From positions 124,001 to 188,000 of the forward strand of contig JANXEN010000003.1 of NCBI GenBank assembly GCA_025058345.1: a stretch of DNA of 64,000 nt. The letters run 5' to 3'. The stretch is from Sulfolobales archaeon (lineage in GTDB: Archaea > Thermoproteota > Thermoprotei_A > Sulfolobales > NBVN01). Under the pieces are notes generated by a model. That model worked only from the letters and a program-made list of their open reading frames with translations. It made no database searches and had not been told where the DNA came from. Positions 19,542 to 28,729 of the stretch are shown here, in pieces. Position 1 is the stretch's first letter; every line of letters starts with the position of its first letter. A program made the translations under genes and the position numbers.

Positions 19542-21005
19542 TTAATTAGTTGCTTTACTCCTCATATGTTTAGATATATATTCTTCGAAAGTACCGTTAT
19601 CTCTTAACCACTGCCCATACTTACATAGAGCCCACGCAGCTTTGGCAGCCCTCTCGACTGAGGGGTACATAGGTATTCCCTCGTTCTCGATAATCGTGGA
19701 TAGCTTAGCTGTATGTCTACCTCCTGTAGCTGCCCCCACAATCGGTATAGGTGTATCTAGCTCATTATTTATCGATTTAATTAATGTGATGAAGTTCTTT
19801 GCTAATTCTTTGCTAATTCCCGGAGCCATGAAGTACGGGATCCATATTATTATGTCTACCTCACCACTACGCGTTAATATCTCAACAGCTTGGAGTAAGT
19901 GTTCATCCCTAGCTGAGCCTGTTACATCCACTGGATTGTAAGGACTTGCTATCGGTAGTAGGACCTTTCTAAGCTTACTTACAGTTGTGTCTGAGAGTTT
20001 AGGTACTTTTAACCCTAAACTTACTGCTGCATCAGTAGCCATGACTCCTGAACCGCCACCAACTGTGAGTATTCCTACATTCATTCCTTTAGCAGGAGGT
20101 TGAAGTGATAATGAGAGTGCAATATCGAATAATTCATCCATACCCATGGCTCGAATAGCTCCAAACTGCCTGAACACTACATCATATACCACATCTGCTC
20201 CTGCTAGACTACCGGTATGTGAGGCAATGGCCCTAACCCCTTCCTCACTCCTACCTGCTTTGAGGATCACGACAGGTTTTACTGTAGTCACCGACCTAAG
20301 TGATTTAGCGAACTCCCTGCCCTTCTCAACCCCCTCAACATACATGGTAATGACTTGAGTGTCATCATCGCTAACTAGATAGTTAAGTAGGTCTGATTCA
20401 TCGACATCACACTTATTACCTAAGCTAACAAACTTGCTTATCCCTATGCCTCTCATAGCAGCCCAGTCAAGTACTGCAATTCCGAAAGCACCACTCTGTG
20501 AAATAAACGCTATGTTTCCATGATTAGGGAAATCCATTCGTTCAGGGTTCAAGAAAGTGGTGTTTAAACCTACCTTAGGTACATAAACACCCATGCAGTT
20601 AGGGCCTATCACTCTTATCCCAAACCTTTTCGCAGTACTTACTATCCTCTTTTCAAACTCAATACCTTCTGAAGTACCTAATTCCTTAAATCCTGCACTA
20701 ATTATTATTACGCTCTTAACACCTTTCAAACCACATTCCTCAACTACAGTAGGAACTGCAGGGGCTGGAACTGAAATCACTGCAAGGTCAATAGTTCCTG
20801 GAACGGAATTTACGTTGGGGTAAGCTTTAATTCCCAATATCTCGTCAACCTTCGGGTTTATGGGATAGACCTTACCCCTATACTTAGCTATTAAGTTATG
20901 AAGTAGTTGATACCCAACTTTACTAGGTTCTCTGGACGCTCCTACGACCGCTACTGAACTGGGGTAAAAGAACTTCTCAATTACTTCATTATTACTCATC
21001 ATCAC
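19542..21005 (-). CDS. ADP-forming acyl-CoA synthetase alpha-subunit-like (CoA-binding) protein
   Basis: FYPSSVAVVGASREPSKVGYQLLHNL, IGPNCMGVY, FISQSGAFGIAVLDWA, AIASHTGSLAGADVVYDVVFRQFGAIRA. Confidence 0.88.
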   Translation of the reverse strand: MMMSNNEVIEKFFYPSSVAVVGASREPSKVGYQLLHNLIAKYRGKVYPINPKVDEILGIKAYPNVNSVPGTIDLAVISVPAPAVPTVVEECGLKGVKSVIIISAGFKELGTSEGIEFEKRIVSTAKRFGIRVIGPNCMGVYVPKVGLNTTFLNPERMDFPNHGNIAFISQSGAFGIAVLDWAAMRGIGISKFVSLGNKCDVDESDLLNYLVSDDDTQVITMYVEGVEKGREFAKSLRSVTTVKPVVILKAGRSEEGVRAIASHTGSLAGADVVYDVVFRQFGAIRAMGMDELFDIALSLSLQPPAKGMNVGILTVGGGSGVMATDAAVSLGLKVPKLSDTTVSKLRKVLLPIASPYNPVDVTGSARDEHLLQAVEILTRSGEVDIIIWIPYFMAPGISKELAKNFITLIKSINNELDTPIPIVGAATGGRHTAKLSTIIENEGIPMYPSVERAAKAAWALCKYGQWLRDNGTFEEYISKHMRSKATN

Positions 21006-21046
21006 TACCTATAATACATCATTATAAATCCTTTAATAAAATTGAG

Positions 21047-21796
21047 TTACTGAGTATTTGGATTTAACGTATTGCTTGATTTCACTCTCGTATTTGAGGA
21101 AATCTCAACATAATTTAAGCCACTCTTAATCAGTAATTTATATGCGTTGGGAGTTATGGATTGAGAGGCTATATAACCCTTAACGTTAAGTCCTAGGCCT
21201 CTATAGTAATCGACGTACCTAATTAACTGGTGCACAGCATCTAAATCAGCTTCAGCCCTCTTACATTCAACTAATATTAACTCATCTTTAGAGTTTCTTA
21301 GAATTAAGTCGATCCTACCGTGAGGTGTTATGAATTCCTTAGCTATTAATTTAGCATCGCTTTCAATTATCGACGGATTGGAAGCTATGTAGTCTACCAT
21401 ATCATCCTCCGTACCTTTAAGTATAATTAAACCCTTTCGAAGTTTAAGCAGCATTAAATGCGGTTTATCTTTAATATATACCTTAACCACCTCTTTAGGT
21501 CTACTTCTCATGGCCTTAATCTCAAATGACTCTTCATTTACCTTTGTAGTTATTACGGCGTTAGGCTGCCAGTTAATGGGGTCTATACCCTTCCCTTCAT
21601 GAATTATTAAAGAGCCATCTTCTTTTATAACAATTAGTCTTCGCGCCTCTGATGCTTTACTTGATGCTCTTCCCTCATAGAAAACCTCGCAATTCCCAAC
21701 TAATACAATGGTGTTTAATTTATAGTTCTTCCTAATGAGTTCATGAAGTACATCCCATTCTACATTAGGTAGTAGTACCTCTTCTGACGTTTTTAA
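21047..21796 (-). CDS. nucS: endonuclease NucS, full-length reading frame with no canonical start (ORF track shows only 21047..21511)
   Basis: Manual translation upstream of 21511 gives LKTSEEVLLPNVEWDVLHELIRKNYKLNTIVLVGNCEVFYEGRASSKASEARRLIVIKEDGSLIIHEGKGIDPINWQPNAVITTKVNEESFEIKA, a NucS N-terminal domain; C-terminal part has GRIDLILR...LILVECKRAEADLDAVHQLIRYVDYYR nuclease motifs. Frame opens after TGA at 21797-21799. Confidence 0.87.
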   Translation of the reverse strand, partial: LKTSEEVLLPNVEWDVLHELIRKNYKLNTIVLVGNCEVFYEGRASSKASEARRLIVIKEDGSLIIHEGKGIDPINWQPNAVITTKVNEESFEIKAMRSRPKEVVKVYIKDKPHLMLLKLRKGLIILKGTEDDMVDYIASNPSIIESDAKLIAKEFITPHGRIDLILRNSKDELILVECKRAEADLDAVHQLIRYVDYYRGLGLNVKGYIASQSITPNAYKLLIKSGLNYVEISSNTRVKSSNTLNPNTQ

Positions 21797-22724
21797 TCAC
21801 CTCCAAAACGCCTAGCTGTGCCTTTTCTAAAGGTGTATTATTTAGGGTTGCTGAGGCTGCCTCAACGTGTCCGCCGAACTTACCTCCCAATCTTTCAGCA
21901 ATAACTTTACATAAAGTTAGGGCATTCTTTCTTGAAGACCTAATGGTTATTACTACTTTCCCCTCCTCCTCACGTATGAGGATAGCATCCTTCTTCATTT
22001 CCTTAGTAAATTCGGTGGAGGCTATACCTAACAACCCGGCATAGATCCTGGATTCAGAAGAGGTTAGGGTGGTTATAAGGTAGTCCCCCACCAATATCGC
22101 TCTATCTCTCATAAGCTTTAGCAACTTATTAAGCAACCATTTCGCAGTAGCTGCACGTTTAGTCACCTCCTCAAGGTTTATGATGTTATTACCTCTTAAC
22201 ATAGATCTTATTAGGAAGTGAAGGAATTCTGTATCACCTGGATCTCTAGCTATTGATAGTTTAATTAAATCAGCCATTTTACTAAGCTCATCCTGAGCCT
22301 CAACTCCTTCGCATATATCCGCAACTCTAATTAGTATAGCTTCGTAGGGATTAGTGTTGAGTTTCAGTGTTTCATTCATGAGTTTTGGGGTGGATGTAGC
22401 TTTACTCCATATTACCTTAGCTCCAATTCTAGTTAATTCGGCTACGAATTCTTCACTGCTTATGTGGTGATCTATTACAACGATTTTAGCTTTAGAAGCT
22501 AAGGGGATCATGGTGCTGATTATGTCTTTACTCAAAGCTATGTCAAGCATAACTAATTCACTAATTTCTTTAGGGACTTTCTTAATGTCTAGGTGAGCTC
22601 TCCAAGGTTGTGTAAATATTAACTCCGTTTTACTGGGGTAGGCGTCTCTCAAAAAATGCTTTATGTAGAGAAAAGCGCTTATAACACCGTCGCAGTCGCC
22701 ATGACATATAACTGCGGACTTCAT
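21765..22724 (-). CDS. DHH-family phosphoesterase (RecJ-like)
   Basis: AVICHGDCDGVISAFL, VVIDHH, C-terminal RKNALTLCKVIAERLGGKFGGHVEAASATL (DHHA1-like). Confidence 0.88.
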   Translation of the reverse strand: MKSAVICHGDCDGVISAFLYIKHFLRDAYPSKTELIFTQPWRAHLDIKKVPKEISELVMLDIALSKDIISTMIPLASKAKIVVIDHHISSEEFVAELTRIGAKVIWSKATSTPKLMNETLKLNTNPYEAILIRVADICEGVEAQDELSKMADLIKLSIARDPGDTEFLHFLIRSMLRGNNIINLEEVTKRAATAKWLLNKLLKLMRDRAILVGDYLITTLTSSESRIYAGLLGIASTEFTKEMKKDAILIREEEGKVVITIRSSRKNALTLCKVIAERLGGKFGGHVEAASATLNNTPLEKAQLGVLEVIKNVRRGTTT

Positions 22725-22795
22725 TAAATGACAACCAAATAAATTAACTATTCTTTAACTTATAAACCTGGTACCGCATCCATTAAACGGTAGCA

Positions 22796-23845
22796 ATGCA
22801 ATTAACTGCTGACGTATATACCGAATGTGTAGAGAGGTTGAAGGGGCAGAAATACCATATTATAGGCATGCATAGTGCAGTTAAGAAGTGTTTATGGGTT
22901 CACAACGCACTCGTATACGGTAGATTTTGCTATAAATGTAGGTTCTACGGTATTGAGTCCCATAGATGCGTTCAAATGTCTCCATCCGTTCTATGGTGTT
23001 GGAATTCATGCCTTCATTGCTGGAGGATGAGACCTCAGGATGTAGGTACAGGTAGTGATGACCTTACCAAGTTACCTGGCGTTGATGACCCTGAGTTTAT
23101 TGCAGATATGGCTATACTTGAGCATAGAAGGACTGTTAGCGGGTATAAGAACAGGACTTCTAAGGAAATGTTCAGGGAGGCAATGAATCCTAAACATGTG
23201 GCTATTAGCCTAACTGGTGAGCCTACACTCTATCCGAGGTTATCGGAGCTCATAGCTGAGTTTCACAAAAGAGGACTATCTACTTTCTTAGTGACTAGGG
23301 GGGTAAGGCCAGATGTGTTGGCTAGTTTAAGAGAGGAGCCTAGTCAGCTATATATATCTTTAGAGGCATATGATGAGGGAACATACGCTCACTTCAATAG
23401 ACCTCTAATCCCAAAAGCGTGGGATCTCACCCTTAAGACGTTAGAAATATTACCAAGTTTCACATCACCTACAGTTATCAGAATTACACTAGTTAAAGGA
23501 TTCAACATGGATGATAAGGCTGTGAAGAGTTTTAAGAAACTTATAGAGGTTTCTCAACCCACCTACATAGAGACGAAGGCTTACATGCATGTCGGCAGGT
23601 CTATCAATAGATTAGGTAGGAGCAGTATGCCGTCGTTTAATGAGGTTATGGAGTTCGCGAAAAGTTTATCAAATGAAGTCGGGTACAACATAGTTTCATA
23701 TAGTTTGGCGTCTAGGGTTGTACTTCTGACAAGGCTTGAAAAGTCCATTATTAGATTCGGTAACGGATGTACTAAGGGATGGGAAGAAGCTGAGGAATGT
23801 GAAGAGGGGTTAGGCGAGTATGAAAAACCAGACGAGGTAATTTAA
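22796..23845 (+). CDS. taw1: tRNA 4-demethylwyosine synthase (TYW1/Taw1), radical SAM
   Basis: KYHIIGMHSAVKKCLWVHNAL, WCWNSCLHCWRMRPQD, SLTGEPTLYPRLSELIAEFHKRGLSTFLVTRG, TYIETKAYMHVGRS. Confidence 0.95.
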   Translation: MQLTADVYTECVERLKGQKYHIIGMHSAVKKCLWVHNALVYGRFCYKCRFYGIESHRCVQMSPSVLWCWNSCLHCWRMRPQDVGTGSDDLTKLPGVDDPEFIADMAILEHRRTVSGYKNRTSKEMFREAMNPKHVAISLTGEPTLYPRLSELIAEFHKRGLSTFLVTRGVRPDVLASLREEPSQLYISLEAYDEGTYAHFNRPLIPKAWDLTLKTLEILPSFTSPTVIRITLVKGFNMDDKAVKSFKKLIEVSQPTYIETKAYMHVGRSINRLGRSSMPSFNEVMEFAKSLSNEVGYNIVSYSLASRVVLLTRLEKSIIRFGNGCTKGWEEAEECEEGLGEYEKPDEVI

Positions 23846-25176
23846 TCGAAAGGCTTAGTTATGTTTACGTCTTTAACCATTACGTAAGGAACTTTCGAAG
23901 GTACCGTAACTTCCCACCACTTAATTAGATACTGTTTTTTACCGATGAACGATACGTTCCTTAAAAGTTTATTGAGGTTGTCTGCTATTCTAACCCTTCT
24001 AGTGGTTCCAACTATCTCACCGTTACGTACGTAGAAGACAGCATCTCTACTTACCGTCGAGAAGGTTCCTTCAACGTAGTTTTGAAGTCTTGTATACCAG
24101 TTATTGGTTATTAGTAAACCTTCTTTAGTTTCTTCAACCATTTCATCTTCACTGGAATCACCTGGCATCAGAGATATGTTCCAAGGCTTAGGTGATATCA
24201 AACCTGCGTTGCCTGTGGAGGTGGTGCTGAATTTAGCCGCTGTTTTTGAGTTATGCAGTAAGGACTTCAACACACCTCCCCCTATTATCTCCTTGTCATA
24301 TGTTTCAACACCCTCATCATCGAAGGCTGTTGAATTACTGAGTTCAACGTCTCTAGGTACGTCTGCCAGTGTTAGGTTCTCAGATGCGACGACATCACCA
24401 ACTTTTTTGTTCATGAAGATTGAGAAGCCGGATAATACGTAGAAAGATGAAGCCATAGTTGCGACTAACTCCATGAGATTACCAACAACTAGTGGTGAGA
24501 GTATTACTTCATATTTCTTTGGAGGGACTTCAACAACTTCCTTAGTAAATGCTGCGTATTGAGCGGCTTTCTTTCCAACGTACTCAATCGAATTTAAGTC
24601 AACGAACCTCCCTCCATACGCCCAATGGCCTGAGGACTCGTTTTTAAAAGCTCTTAAATACGAGACTACCTCACTACCTCTCTCAAATCCTTCGAAACCC
24701 TTACTAGTCGTTAAAGCTTTTGACACTATACTCAGCTTTAACGTACCTGAGACTCTCTGCGCCCCTTCATTAATAGCTGAGTTTATCATCAACTCGCATA
24801 ACTGTGCTGAATTATCGATGTAGTTAAGAACTTTGTTATCAAATAGGTTGCTTAGTGCTTTATATGGTTTAGGTTCTGGCAGGGGTGCGTATAACTCGGA
24901 TTCTTGAACTAATTCCGCATAGCTTCCAATCCTCTCTACCAAACTAGTAAGTTCGCTAATGTTTGAAGTCGAGGACTCAAGCATGAATAACCTCCCTTTC
25001 TTCACTAGGTATAAGCTGATGTTATACAGTGTTTGAGAATGCTTGAGCGAGATCTCGTTATTAACTATCTTAATCATAACGTTGTTGACTTCATTAATTT
25101 GGACCGCAGATTCATCATATGAGTTACGTAGCTTACCCAGTATAGATTCATTTATCGACAATAAGTCAGCGTTCAT
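23842..25176 (-). CDS. TldE/PmbA-family metalloprotease-like protein
   Basis: TldD/PmbA family; paralogous and adjacent to TldD; GGGVLKSLLHNSKTAAKFSTTSTGNAG, EGLLITNNWYTRLQNYVEGTFSTVSRDAVFYVRNGEIVG. Confidence 0.87.
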   Translation of the reverse strand: MNADLLSINESILGKLRNSYDESAVQINEVNNVMIKIVNNEISLKHSQTLYNISLYLVKKGRLFMLESSTSNISELTSLVERIGSYAELVQESELYAPLPEPKPYKALSNLFDNKVLNYIDNSAQLCELMINSAINEGAQRVSGTLKLSIVSKALTTSKGFEGFERGSEVVSYLRAFKNESSGHWAYGGRFVDLNSIEYVGKKAAQYAAFTKEVVEVPPKKYEVILSPLVVGNLMELVATMASSFYVLSGFSIFMNKKVGDVVASENLTLADVPRDVELSNSTAFDDEGVETYDKEIIGGGVLKSLLHNSKTAAKFSTTSTGNAGLISPKPWNISLMPGDSSEDEMVEETKEGLLITNNWYTRLQNYVEGTFSTVSRDAVFYVRNGEIVGTTRRVRIADNLNKLLRNVSFIGKKQYLIKWWEVTVPSKVPYVMVKDVNITKPFD

Positions 25177-26612
25177 GCTCCAACACCCCCTAGTTTAATC
25201 TTCGATAGCTTAACGTTTGGACCTCCAAACCATACTGGCATACCCTGCGGAGGTTCACCCTTCCCGCAGGTACCTGGGTAAAACCTCAACTCCCTATCAG
25301 CTCCTGTTATTTTACTGTAGAAGGATGATGTAGATATTTCCAAGACTGGATTCCTAATCATATCCTTTAGCTCCCCATTAATAATTAGATATGATTCAAG
25401 TCCGACATACCTTTGGTTCCACCTAATATCATCTATATTCCACTCCATGTATGACTTGATGTATACGCCGTGATTTATATCCTCAATTAGTTCATCGAAG
25501 CCCATATCGCCGGGTTTTAAGTACGTGTTAGACATCCTTATTATTGGTTCGCTTGCGTAGTCCATCGACCTCGAAGATCCGTTGCTTGTAGTTCTTAAGA
25601 TGTAGGCTGTAGACCTATTATGCAATGGCTCATTGATTACCCCCTCCTTATATAGATATCTAGGACGTGCCTTAACGCATTCATCATCATATTCGTAAAA
25701 GCCGTAACTTCCTGGAATGGTCGGGTCCTCGATCACAGTTGCGTACTTACTACCTATCCTATAATTCCCGAAGTAATCAGGCTTGACGTAGGATTCCCCA
25801 GCTTGAGCTGCCTCCCTACCTAAGATTCTGTCAGCCTCCATAGGATGTCCTGCAGATTCATGAACAATCAGCCCCACTATCTCAGACCCAACTATTACAT
25901 CGATTGGTTCTTTCGGAGGTTCGATACCGTGTAGAAGGACTTTCTCTAGACTAGTTACCTCACTCTCCAGGGACCTGATCGGATCCCAATTCTGAAGAAG
26001 TTCTAAACCTCCAGAAGCTCCCCACTGCATCAACCTCTGAAGAGTTCCTTTACTGCCGTGATGAAGTACCAAGTTAAAGGTGATTGATAGTCTGGGGACC
26101 TCACTCCTTACGAATCCACCGTCACTATTGAGGATTAATTTCTTCTGAATATGTTCAACATATTCACAGTATGTCGTAGGTACCTTAACTTCTTTAGCTG
26201 TATTTACTGCGGTTTTATGTAGATCCTCTAGGAATTTAATCTTTTCATCAACAGCTGTTGAGTGAAAGTCCTTCAACATGTAGGCCCTATATGATCCCTT
26301 CCCGACAGCATCACCGCTAAATTTAGCAGGTTGCCTAATTAGGTGGGTGAGTGCTTTAGCTCTATCAACGGATTTCTTCACGACATCAATCAAGTTGCTC
26401 TTATCTAACTTATTAGTTGCTGAGAACGTTAAAACACCTTTATATATTAATCTAATGCCTACACCATCGCTAACGCTTTTACCTAAGGTTATTAATCTAC
26501 CATTCCTCGAAATCATTGCTGATGTTTCATCAACTTGATGTCTAGCTTCAGCATATTCAGCTCCAAGTGATAACGCATAATCAACTACGTAACGAAGCAT
26601 ATCTTCGTTCAA
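25173..26612 (-). CDS. tldD: TldD-family metalloprotease
   Basis: GLIVHESAGHPMEADRILGREAAQAGESYV (HExxxH-like zinc motif), GRLITLGKSVSDGVGIRLIYKGVLTFSATN. Confidence 0.92.
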   Translation of the reverse strand: MNEDMLRYVVDYALSLGAEYAEARHQVDETSAMISRNGRLITLGKSVSDGVGIRLIYKGVLTFSATNKLDKSNLIDVVKKSVDRAKALTHLIRQPAKFSGDAVGKGSYRAYMLKDFHSTAVDEKIKFLEDLHKTAVNTAKEVKVPTTYCEYVEHIQKKLILNSDGGFVRSEVPRLSITFNLVLHHGSKGTLQRLMQWGASGGLELLQNWDPIRSLESEVTSLEKVLLHGIEPPKEPIDVIVGSEIVGLIVHESAGHPMEADRILGREAAQAGESYVKPDYFGNYRIGSKYATVIEDPTIPGSYGFYEYDDECVKARPRYLYKEGVINEPLHNRSTAYILRTTSNGSSRSMDYASEPIIRMSNTYLKPGDMGFDELIEDINHGVYIKSYMEWNIDDIRWNQRYVGLESYLIINGELKDMIRNPVLEISTSSFYSKITGADRELRFYPGTCGKGEPPQGMPVWFGGPNVKLSKIKLGGVGA

Positions 26613-26674
26613 TCAACCACCGATATTTACGTAACCCTAAATAAGAAAAATATTTTCTCTTTTACTTAATTCAT

Positions 26675-26956
26675 TCAAATCATTTCCTTTTCAGTGTCCC
26701 TTTTCTTAATGTACTTATCGAATACTATCCACGCTCTATACCACTCCTCACCGGATTTCCTGAGAAGTTCTAGAATCCATTTAGTTAATTCCTTAGCCTC
26801 AACTACCTGCAGGTCTTTCTCGTAAATTCTACCCTCGATGATTTTAGCTATCTTTCTAGCTACGTCGACCGGCGCCCCAGTCTTCAAGACGCTTATAACG
26901 ACTTTCTCTGGTATAAACTCCTCTTCTAAGCCATTCCTCTTAATAACTTTAACCAA
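26675..26956 (-). CDS. stand-alone ATP-cone domain protein
   Basis: VKVIKRNGLEEEFIPEKVVISVLKTGAPVDVARKIAKIIEGRIYEK...ELTKWILELLRKSGEEWYRAWIVFDKYIKKR; start re-annotated to TTG at 26956 (GGGGGA upstream) rather than 27076. Confidence 0.8.
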   Translation of the reverse strand: MVKVIKRNGLEEEFIPEKVVISVLKTGAPVDVARKIAKIIEGRIYEKDLQVVEAKELTKWILELLRKSGEEWYRAWIVFDKYIKKRDTEKEMI

Positions 26957-27029
26957 GAATATTCCCCCATAAGAAAATGCGTTATTATCATTAAAAACAT
27001 TTAGTTCTGATATATTTGGTGGGACCTTA

Positions 27030-27761
27030 ATGTATCTGGTTGACGCCCATTGCCATCTGCATGAATTCAACGACATGGAAGTACTAAATTACTGCGGTAA
27101 CCCTTCTTTAGGGATTTTAGCTGTTTCAGATAATTATACCAGCTCTTTAGAAACGTTGAAAATTTCGAGTAAATGCCTGAACGTAGTTCCGTCAGTAGGT
27201 ATACATCCTTGGAACGTTGGGAAGGTAAACTTAGGTGAGGTAGAGGCAGTGTTAGAGTCTGCCCGTAATGTGAGGTTCTTAGGTGAGGTTGGGATCGACA
27301 AGAGATTCGTTCCTGAAAGTTATGAAAAGCAGGTAGAGGTACTTAGGAGGTTCCTGGAATACGCCTCTACAAACGGTTTAGGTGTTAACTTACATGCGGC
27401 AGGTGCTTGGAGTGATGCGTTGAAAATGTTATTTAAGTATGACGTTAAGGTCGCCATCATCCATTGGTATACAGGCCCTCCAGAGTTACTTAACGATATC
27501 CACTCCGTTGGCTATTACATAACCGTTAATCCCGCAGTGAGTTTACAGCCAAAGTTACGGGATATAGTCTCTAAAGCCTCATTAGATATGATCTTAACTG
27601 AAAGCGACGGGCCTTACGTATATAGGGGGATTAGGATGACTCCTGAGAAGGTGTTAGATGTAGTACATGAAATATCTTTAATAAAGGGTGTTGAAGCTCA
27701 GGAAGTTTTTAGTACAATACTTAGAAATTATCGTGATGCTTTACGTGCTGTAGGGCTGTAA
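27030..27761 (+). CDS. TatD-family metal-dependent hydrolase
   Basis: YLVDAHCHLHE, SVGIHPWNVG, FLGEVGIDKRFVPESYEKQVEVL, VNLHAAGAW, LTESDGPYVYRGIR. Confidence 0.92.
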   Translation: MYLVDAHCHLHEFNDMEVLNYCGNPSLGILAVSDNYTSSLETLKISSKCLNVVPSVGIHPWNVGKVNLGEVEAVLESARNVRFLGEVGIDKRFVPESYEKQVEVLRRFLEYASTNGLGVNLHAAGAWSDALKMLFKYDVKVAIIHWYTGPPELLNDIHSVGYYITVNPAVSLQPKLRDIVSKASLDMILTESDGPYVYRGIRMTPEKVLDVVHEISLIKGVEAQEVFSTILRNYRDALRAVGL

Positions 27762-27814
27762 GTGTCTCAACCTTTAAATTAAATTACGCATTTACTTCAA
27801 TCATAGGGGGATGT

Positions 27815-28729
27815 TTGACTAGGTATGAATTACCGCCACCGCCTGAAGGCATTTCAGAACTCAGCGTTTGGGATGCTTTAGAAGAATTCTTACTGAGTCT
27901 TAGGTCTTCAGGCATTTCCGAAAAGACCATCAAGTCATACAGGATTGGGATATCTGACTTCCTTAAATTTTGCGATAAGCATTATGTTAAGGAGTTAAGT
28001 GTAAATGACGTCATTAAGTGGAGGTTGACTAGGTTAAAGAGCGGGTTTAGTAAGAGTGTAAGGAAGGACTCCAAAGCCACACAACTCACTCTACATTACT
28101 ACTCCCTGTATGTGAGGGCTTTCCTTAAGTGGTTGGGTTTTAAGGAGGAGGTCAGCGTAGTTAAGGCACCAAGAAGGAGGGTCGTAGCTACTTTATCAGA
28201 AGGCGAGGTCGCTAAGTTAATTAATTCGTCTAGAGATATAGTTGATTTACTCATAATTTGCTTGTTGATTGAGACAGGCTTGCGTGCTCAGGAACTCCTC
28301 TCATTAACTATCAACGATATTGACCTAACTAATAAGGAGATCTACGTTAGGTTAGGTAAGTATGGTGAGGAGAGAGTAGTGTTCATAGGGCCTCTAACTG
28401 AGGAAGTGCTTAGAAAGTATTTAGAGGTTCATTATGAGGATAAACTCATACCCCTTACGTATTCAGGTCTATATAAACGACTTAAAACTTTGGCTAAACG
28501 AGCTGGTGTAGACCCGAGAAAGGTAAGACCCCACATCCTCCGCCACACATTTGCTACTGAAGCCTTAAAACGTGGGTTAGCGTTACCGGCACTGCAAAGA
28601 ATATTGGGGCATAGAGACATTAAGACAACTCAGATATATCTACATCTACTTAAGGAGGATGTAAAGAGACTCTACATGAACGTATTTTCAAAACAATCTA
28701 ATGGGAATTTAAACGCTGATTCCGTTTAG
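27815..28729 (+). CDS. xerA: tyrosine recombinase XerA/XerC-like
   Basis: Catalytic residues R (TGLRAQELLSL), HxxR (RPHILRHTFATEAL), H..Y (LGHRDIKTTQIYLHL); N-terminal SAM-like domain; TTG start. Confidence 0.92.
   Translation: MTRYELPPPPEGISELSVWDALEEFLLSLRSSGISEKTIKSYRIGISDFLKFCDKHYVKELSVNDVIKWRLTRLKSGFSKSVRKDSKATQLTLHYYSLYVRAFLKWLGFKEEVSVVKAPRRRVVATLSEGEVAKLINSSRDIVDLLIICLLIETGLRAQELLSLTINDIDLTNKEIYVRLGKYGEERVVFIGPLTEEVLRKYLEVHYEDKLIPLTYSGLYKRLKTLAKRAGVDPRKVRPHILRHTFATEALKRGLALPALQRILGHRDIKTTQIYLHLLKEDVKRLYMNVFSKQSNGNLNADSV

Noticed and set aside
27815-28729. Tyrosine recombinase as evidence of an integrated element
   Set aside because: Neighbours are housekeeping genes (tatD, RIO-like kinase, pyr genes), there are no att-like repeats or phage genes, and the protein looks like chromosomal XerA.
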